From contig NC_088677.1 in NCBI RefSeq assembly GCF_950023065.1, positions 75,913,469 to 75,977,468 on the forward strand: a stretch of 64,000 bases of DNA, given 5' to 3'. Below are positions 58,060 to 64,000 of this stretch, piece after piece. A program made the position numbers and the translations under genes. The first letter of the stretch is position 1, and every line of letters starts with the position of its first letter. This DNA is from Planococcus citri. Lineage: Eukaryota > Arthropoda > Insecta > Hemiptera > Pseudococcidae. A model generated the notes under the pieces. It made no database searches and was not told the DNA's origin. It was given only the letters and a program-made list of their open reading frames with translations.

Positions 58060-58446
58060 TTGAGGAGGTTAGTGACAAAGTTGGACAAACGCCACTTCCA
58101 AAAAATCGAGTTAGGTATTGATTCTTATAGGATTTTTAACGCTATTTTCATTTCCGAGGTCCGTTACTTACAAAATAGTTCATAAAAGGGTACAAAACTC
58201 GGTCAAAGTTTTGCCTCAAAAACTTTGAACGCGTATTTCACCCTTTTATGGACTATTTTGTGAGAAACGGACCTCGGCAATGAAAAGAGCGTTAAAAATC
58301 CCATAAGAGTCAATATCCAACTTCATCCACACTTCACAGTAAGGTAGAAAATTCAGGGCTGCATATTTTTGTACTAGATAAAAAACCTCAATTTTCTCAA
58401 AACTAACTTCGTGGCATTTGTCTAACTTTGTCACCAACCTCCTCAA
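58060..58446. repeat. Foldback MITE, 387 bp
   Basis: The ends TTGAGGAGGTTAGTGACAAA (58060) and TTTGTCACCAACCTCCTCAA (to 58446) are inverted. The pairing continues inward (AAATGCCAC; TTCATTTCCGAGGTCCGTT against AACGGACCTCGGCAATGAA; AAAATAGTTCATAAAAGGGT against ACCCTTTTATGGACTATTTT) to a centre near 58210. The right arm has about 65 extra bases. No protein is encoded. Confidence 0.8.
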
Positions 58447-58509
58447 ATGAATATGAAGTAAAAAAATAAGAGCACTTTTTCGGGTATAGAATATAGACTA
58501 AATTATAAA

Positions 58510-59625
58510 TTTTGCTAGGCATTGGCTATATTGGTTTTTCTAATCTCGCACCAGCACTTTAGAGCCATTACATCACCGCCATAGAACAAACAAGAACTGA
58601 AAGTACTGAAACTGGAGGCCGCGGAGTAAGACCTGTAATTTATATAAACTCTGTTAAGGTGATCTTACCAAGAGATGAAAACTGCAGCAATTACCTCCTC
58701 CACGGACCGGCTTTACCGAAGCCAAAGAATGATTTATTGGGTCGGGGGGGGGGGGGGGTGCAACTCCAGTAACGATAGCCGCAGCGGCAAGACATCTAAC
58801 ACGACAACAAACATGGAGTAACAATTGCGAAATGACCACGAATCAATAATATCAAATCAAATCTTCCAGTTGCAGTTCATATACTAAGCGTTGGATTCCA
58901 GAGACTGCAACACTTCAAACTTAACTAGGTAACCCCTCGCGCTTAGAGCCAAGGAACTTGAAATTTGTATTTCATCACCTCAATTGCAATCTGTCAATTT
59001 AAAAGAGAAAGCTTTTAATTTTATAATCTAACGCCTCCACAACACCATTGTTTGTCTTCTTAAGACAGATAGTTTTAGTCAAAACGTGTACCACTCTAGC
59101 TAAGCTAGATATCGATAAATATAAAACGTGTCTTGAATATTTAGAGGAAATTCAACTGCTTATAAATAAAGTAGGGGTAAGTATAGAGGAGGAGGTGGGA
59201 CAGGAAGAAGACGAAGAAGAAGAAGGAAGTTCCAGCAGCAACAAAATATGACCTAGCCAAATCAAACAGAAGTCAGAACATGTAGTGGTACCAAATCAAA
59301 TCAAATGCTAGTGGAGCCAGAAAAGATGGCAGCAGATGTGGAAATACCAGAGGCAAAGAGTTAGGAATCTTCCAAATATTCTCTTTAAGGAAAATGGCCA
59401 ATATAGCCTCACAGAAGTAAGAGAAAAGAACGGCAATAAAATATTAGATTTATGTCAAGGGACAACACACGAATTGCATCCAACAAGAAATTCGTTTTAT
59501 GCCAAATTAGCAGCTCCAGGAACACTGATGGAACACATAGGTATAATTACTAGGTCTACAAGACCTTCAGAAGCATGTCTCAACCAGAGGAAACCCACAA
59601 AAAGGAATGAAACTTGAATGGTGAT
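58510..59625 (+). pseudogene. Decayed open frames of unknown viral or transposon origin
   Basis: Several stop-interrupted frames read like protein: GIGYIGFSNLAPAL then a stop (about 58522-58563), YITAIEQTRTESTETGGRGV continuing to a run of about 14 G at 58745-58758, then TPVTIAAAARHLTRQQTWSN. Next comes 59060-59250 with KTCLEYLEEIQLLINK and an acidic tail, then 59336-59617 with LHPTRNSFYAKLAAPGTLME. They share a segment with 56745-56935. I recognise no specific family. A densovirus-like capsid region or a transposon gene are the two ideas to test. The region is broken by stops, frame changes and inserted elements. Confidence 0.35.
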
Positions 59626-60185
59626 AAATTAATTCTGAACTCAATAAAAAATTTTTGCACCGAATTTGTTTGAATCATTTCTGAAGGTGGATGGTGGAAC
59701 CAAATAATAAAATCAGGCCACCAGAGCAAGATGTTAGAATCCCAACTTCGAAAATTCTCCAGCAAGGAGAACTAAACAAAAACATTTTTAATAAACAAAT
59801 TTTTTGATGGGGGAAGGGGTATAAAAAATTTGAAATTAGGAAATCACCCTTGTACTCACTTCCATGGTCACACTCAGTCGATATCGAGTTTATCTCATTT
59901 GCATTTGGTTTCAATACCCAAAATTGGATGAAAAACAAGACACATAGTGAATAATTTTTCTTTCCCAAGGCAAATTGAAAGGGTTTATATGAACCAAAAT
60001 GTTTGATAGCTGCAGAAATACAAATTTTTCTGAAAAAGAGAGATCATTACCAGCAAAAAATCTTATTGAACTGGTCAAAGCTGGATCGAGACAATATGCT
60101 AAAAAAAAATACCCCACCAACCAACTGTCGGGTACTGAAGTTGATATATATTCTATTTCTTTGTGAAATATTGAAAATAAAATTT
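59626..60185. other. Stretch with no gene seen
   Basis: AT-rich DNA with overlapping short open frames on both strands and no repeat or domain that I can match. Confidence 0.4.
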
Positions 60186-60189
60186 GAAC

Positions 60190-61180
60190 TAAAATCAAAA
60201 TCGGATCTCATCGATCTAGAAAGCCAAATTTTTGTATGTACTCGTACCTTATTTTAGACATCCTACATCAAATGCACAATATTTTCAAGGCGTTTCGAGC
60301 AGTTCTGTGCCTCCAGCACACTTTTGGGAGGGGAAATTTTCAAAAAACATCCCGCAAAGCTGGATTTTCCTTTCTACGTTATTTTCAACGTTTTAAGTTG
60401 ATTGAAGGTCGTTTTGAGCATTGAGCTATTCACGAGCCTCTAGTAATATTTTAGAAATCCCAGCTTTTCCAAAAAATGCAATAAAATCTGTCCAGATTAA
60501 TTTTAACCTATATAATTGAAATTGGAGCTTGTGAGTGACCCTTCCGAGCCCCAAGACAAAATAATTAGAGCTCCTCCAATTTTCAGGGATTTTATTTACC
60601 TATTCATTTTTTTTTTCAATTTGAAAGGCTGCTATTTTTTCAATAACAACGTCAAAATTTGGAACCATGAAAAAGTACAAACCTCGGAAGAAATTCCGTT
60701 TTTACATTCCCCCCCCCCCCCCCCCCTCAGGCTTGACTGGTAGTAATCGATGAAGTGGGTCACAAACTAGCACCAACCGCATTTATACGAACGTTAGTTC
60801 ATTTGAACAAATTTACAGACGTTTTGTAAAGAACTGGAATTTCAAAAATGTTGCTGGAGACTCCAGAAGTCCAGAATGACTCGAAATTTCATCTAATCGA
60901 CTTAGTATTTCGAAAATACGATTCGAAGAAAAAATTTCAGCTTTCGAACTAGATTGTGAACATTTTGGCGAAAACTCAACTGCCAACAATTTACTGGAGG
61001 CTCCGGAATCTCTCAAAATGTCTCAAAAATCGGTTCAATCGATCAAGAGCGTTGAACATTAGGATCATATACATATACCTACCAAACCACAACTATGTTT
61101 TGATTTTTTGAGGATTTTCAGTCCAAATTTTCATGAATTCACCAAAAATCCAAAAATGATCTTCAGCCCCCTAAATTTTG
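60190..61180. repeat. Old diverged copy of the GGAGCCTCCAG foldback
   Basis: The forward side has ATCTAGAAAGCCAAATTTTTG, TTTCGAGCAGTTCTGTGCCTCCAG (about 60295) and GAGCCTCTAG. The inverted side has GCTGGAGACTCCAGAAG (about 60853), TTACTGGAGGCTCCGGAAT (about 60991) and TCAATCGATCAAGAGC. The order matches 27545-29399 but identity is much lower. It contains a C run of about 20 at 60707-60726. Confidence 0.6.
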
Positions 61181-61189
61181 ACTCTTAGG

Positions 61190-62514
61190 GTATTTTTTGG
61201 ATGCTCTTTCGATCTCGCTTCACCCACTTCCAAAATTTGTCCGCTGGTTTTCGATCTTTCAAGTGCCCAGTTTGATACTTCGATTCGCCTTAAATCCGAT
61301 CAAAATCACTCCTCAACTCCCAAAAATTGATACAAACATCGAAATATGTGCCAGCCACACGCTCTCACCTTGGCTGGCGCATCTTTCGCCTCCGGCATTG
61401 ACCACTACGAGTATTTCAGTTCGATCGCATCGCTCGATCATAACGTCCGTCGCGTCTCGGAAAGCTTTTCCACGTACCCAGGTAAAAAGGAAAAAAGCCC
61501 AATATGAGCGTAAAATAAGCAATTAAAGAAATACGCTAATAAACGCCGACGTGAAAGATGCGCGATCGCGTTACAGGTGATGTTTCGTCGCCTCGGGACA
61601 CACACCTTAGACCACACAGACCGTTCCATCACACACTACCACCCCGAAACCCAAACTTAAATACATCTATATTGCTGCGCTTATACTACACACAACACAA
61701 ATCCCACATATAAAATATATACCGTATTAAATATATTATTGAAAAATATACTCGGCTCGGGCGCACTGTTCGAGGGTACGTTACATTGATTAATATTTTG
61801 GGCACGCCCCACAAATACCCGTTGGTGCGAATACGACTTCATTTTCTTAACGCGTTTTTTATTTTCTTATTTTTTTCTCTCTCTCCTCTCGTAATCATTA
61901 TATATCGAAGCCCAAAATACTGCAGCCACTATTACATACCTACTACACTATAATAGGGTGTTCAGCAATTGTACAAATTATTTATTACGTCTCGAGATAA
62001 AGCGCCAGTCGCACGCCCTGCCCTATACTATGTATACGCGTCCAAAAAAGACAAATTTAATTATTTTTTAAAAATCACTCCTCACATAGGTCTCTTATAG
62101 GTGTCTGAATGGTGGCAGGCTATACGATTCCTATACCCCGAATATCTTAAATGCTACGTCTTATGGTCAGATATCCACGCACCTACCCATTACCTAGTAA
62201 TTATTCCACATTTTTGGGCAACAAATCATTACCGAATCGAAATGTGTGAGTTCGGGGGTTTAAATTACACACGAAATGCACCGATTCCGTTTATAAGGTG
62301 ATCTGTTCTGCTGATGGCACTGGCACTGGCAGGCGATGCTTTGTTGAATGATTTTCGCACCTTCTTCCTTATGAATTCAGGTACCTTTATCTACGTAGCA
62401 TTTTTTTTCCAACTCGAAACTCGAATCGATCAATGATGTTGGACGCGAGGAGGGATGATGAAGGACGAGGTTTCGATTCACACGAATATACGAAAACAAC
62501 GTATTAATACTTAC
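61190..62514. other. Repeat-poor island flanking an exon
   Basis: Higher-GC, single-copy-looking DNA. At 61421-61481 (+) there is a possible exon (acceptor TATTTCAG, donor CCAG/GTAAAA) open in two frames. The opposite strand is also open there and has a GTGAGA donor. I do not call either. A CTCTCTCTCCTCTC tract lies at about 61877-61891. The segment is probably regulatory or intronic DNA of the gene whose exon lies at 62515. Confidence 0.35.
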
Positions 62515-62604
62515 AGTTCATTCTTAAACGCCACCAAATTACCTGAATCTGGATCGATTATGGTTCTCTGGTTGGGTCCTCGAATAGGGTTGGTTTGGTA
62601 TTTC
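62515..62604 (-). CDS. Internal exon of an unidentified minus-strand gene
   Basis: A 90-nt exon with acceptor ATTTTCACAG and a strong donor CT/GTAAGT. Only one frame is open across it, reading KYQTNPIRGPNQRTIIDPDS then GNLVAFKNE. Its length is a multiple of three and both ends are in the same phase. Neighbouring exons must lie beyond 64000 (upstream), and downstream ones were not found. I do not recognise the protein. Sequence quality and splice signals make a real exon likely. Confidence 0.55.
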
Positions 62605-63280
62605 CTGTGAAAATACAAATTAAAAATGTGAATTAGGAAACCTGCGCGACGACAAAGGTGGAAACATTAAATTACGAATAAATGGTCCAATGTTTGGTCT
62701 CTTACGGGGTTGGAAAGGTACAAAAAGTCTCGAAACGAAAAAGGAATTAAAAGAGCGTTTACAAAATACTTCATTATGTAAAAAAAAAAATCAATTTCAT
62801 GAAAAGTGTAACGTTTGGATTTGGATGTAAATTTGGAATAAAAAAAATATCGAATTGACATCACATGAAAGTTGAAAACATCAACAATGAATTGCTAAAA
62901 ATAATGACAAGCTAATGTTGATAATTTGAAAAAAGTAATGACAAAACAACCACGTATTTTTATTGCATATTAGCCGCATATTTCCGCTACAAAAATCATC
63001 AAAATTTTGTCAATTTTAAATAACAAGAAAAGTTTGCCTGTAGCAGGTTTGTGAGATTTCTGATTTTTAAAAATTCCTTAAATAAACTATGTAATAATGC
63101 AACTTTTTTCAACTTTTTTTCAAATCGAAAAATTTGGAGCTAAATCAGTCTCTACACCCAACATCGAAAATTTGTGATCAACTAACAAGAGAACCTCTTG
63201 AGGTGTCCGCCTCCGATTTGAACGGGACCGCAATTTTTTGAAAGAGCATGGTCTAAAACCCCCAAAACCAAATTTTCAGC
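62605..63280. other. AT-rich stretch, nothing recognised
   Basis: This would be intron of the minus-strand gene if the exon at 62515-62604 is real. No coding signal is seen. A TTGAGGTGTCC(G/C)CCTCC word at about 63199 recurs at 63822 in the following foldback. Confidence 0.4.
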
Positions 63281-64000
63281 TGCCCAACTTCATATCTCGA
63301 TATTTGGCGAACGTTTGAAAATTCAAAATTGACTGTTTTTGGTGATTTATATCTACTTTTTTCAAAAAAGTATGTACATGATCAGTACAAATGCTCAAAC
63401 TAAATTCTAAAACTGATATTAATTCCCCAAATCCAAATTTAGCCATTTCCAGCCATTCTGAAGGCTCCAGCGCGATTTTTCAATTTCTCCAGAATTTTTA
63501 ATTTGCTCCAGAAGGCGTGAATATGAAGTTGGGCAGCTAAAAATCGAGTTGTGTGTTATACTCGACCTGTTTAACGAATATATCCACATTCGAGTCCATT
63601 TTGGAGAGGATACCTCAAAAGTGGTTTTTGACCAGCTTTTTTCATGATAAAAATATTCAAAAATTAAAGGGAGACCCCAGAAAGGCTGGAAATGGCGAAA
63701 TTCGCTCTCATCTCGTGGGATTAATTAATCACAAAATACAGCGATTCGCGCAAATTTCGAAAATTTTCTCGCAAACGAGAAATTTTTGATTTTTGAATAT
63801 TTTTATTTTGCTGGGCAAAAAACCACTCTTGAGGTGTCCCCTCCAGAATCCGCTCAAATGTAGATACATTCGTTAAACAGGTCGAGTATAACACACAACT
63901 CGATTTTTAGCTGCCCAACTTCATATTCACGACTTCTGGAGAAATTGAAAAATCGCGCTGGAGCCTCCAGAATGGTTGGAAATGGCGAAATTCACCCTCG
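63281..64000. repeat. Foldback element running off the window end
   Basis: The left arm (about 63420-63660) and right arm (about 63790-64000) are inverted. GGCGTGAATATGAAGTTGGGC pairs with GCCCAACTTCATATTCACGAC. AACTCGATTTTTAG and CGACCTGTTTAACGAAT pair with their complements near 63900. CCAGCCATTCTGAAGGCTCC pairs with GGAGCCTCCAGAATGGTTGG at the edge. The loop is about 130 bp. The GGAGCCTCC core links it loosely to the 27545-29399 family. Confidence 0.75.

Noticed and set aside
61197..61526. 109-codon open frame and a possible exon at 61421-61481
   Set aside because: Both strands are open over the same bases with splice-like borders on each, so the signal is ambiguous and no domain decides it.
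1..64000. tRNA, rRNA or CRISPR arrays
   Set aside because: I looked for cloverleaf-compatible GGTTCGAATCC-type segments and for regularly spaced short repeats with unique spacers. GGTTCGAA-like words (for example near 6476) lack the rest of a tRNA, and the tandem arrays have no spacers.

Overview
The window is animal nuclear DNA, AT-rich and dense in repeats. Genes have short GT-AG introns, many of 60 to 120 bp. The ribosomal protein S29 encoded here ends in the arthropod-type GFKKLD, so an insect is likely. The overall style (AT-rich, many short C or G runs, recurring TACGAGTA words) would fit a hemipteran such as a scale insect or mealybug, but that is a guess from composition.

Layout. Positions 1-21890 contain no gene I can recognise. 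They hold a succession of inverted (foldback) repeats, a 152-bp tandem satellite at 18581-19650, small MITE-like elements, and three repeat-poor islands (5550-7650, 12300-13350, 16560-17640). Because WDR7 coding sequence starts abruptly at a splice acceptor at 21891, some or all of this stretch may be one very long WDR7 intron. Positions 21891-29762 (+) carry the last 12 exons (693 codons) of WDR7, the rabconnectin-3 beta subunit. Its penultimate intron holds a complete 1.86-kb foldback element. Positions 30246-32962 (+) hold two tandem copies of a small, unrecognised gene with a mitochondrial-presequence-like N terminus and an internally duplicated exon. A third duplication unit begins at about 34990 but is cut off.

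Positions 33800-43700 are mobile-element territory. There are two hAT-like MITEs with 8-bp target duplications, a mariner-like TIR element hosting one of them, an LTR-like block, a cluster of repeated exon-like units, and a 2.9-kb inverted-tandem foldback. Positions 44147-51764 (-) carry RPS29 (three coding exons, complete) and, 0.9 kb upstream of it on the same strand, ELP3 (11 coding exons, complete). ELP3 has an unusual acidic C-terminal tail, a 5' leader intron with an overlapping uORF, and a hAT-like element inserted right beside one of its splice donors.

Positions 51900-64000 are mostly non-genic. They contain a MULE-like element with a transposase-like fragment, a small foldback, decayed open frames of unknown viral or transposon origin, one convincing internal exon of an unidentified minus-strand gene (62515-62604), and another foldback that runs off the window end.

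The genes are not an operon and need not work together. ELP3 (tRNA wobble-uridine modification) and RPS29 (small ribosomal subunit) are both translation genes in tandem. WDR7 acts in V-ATPase and synaptic-vesicle regulation. The most unusual content is the diversity of foldback repeats, one inside a transcribed WDR7 intron, and the tandemly duplicated mitochondrial-like gene family next to them. All splice sites were placed by eye and by reading-frame continuity.
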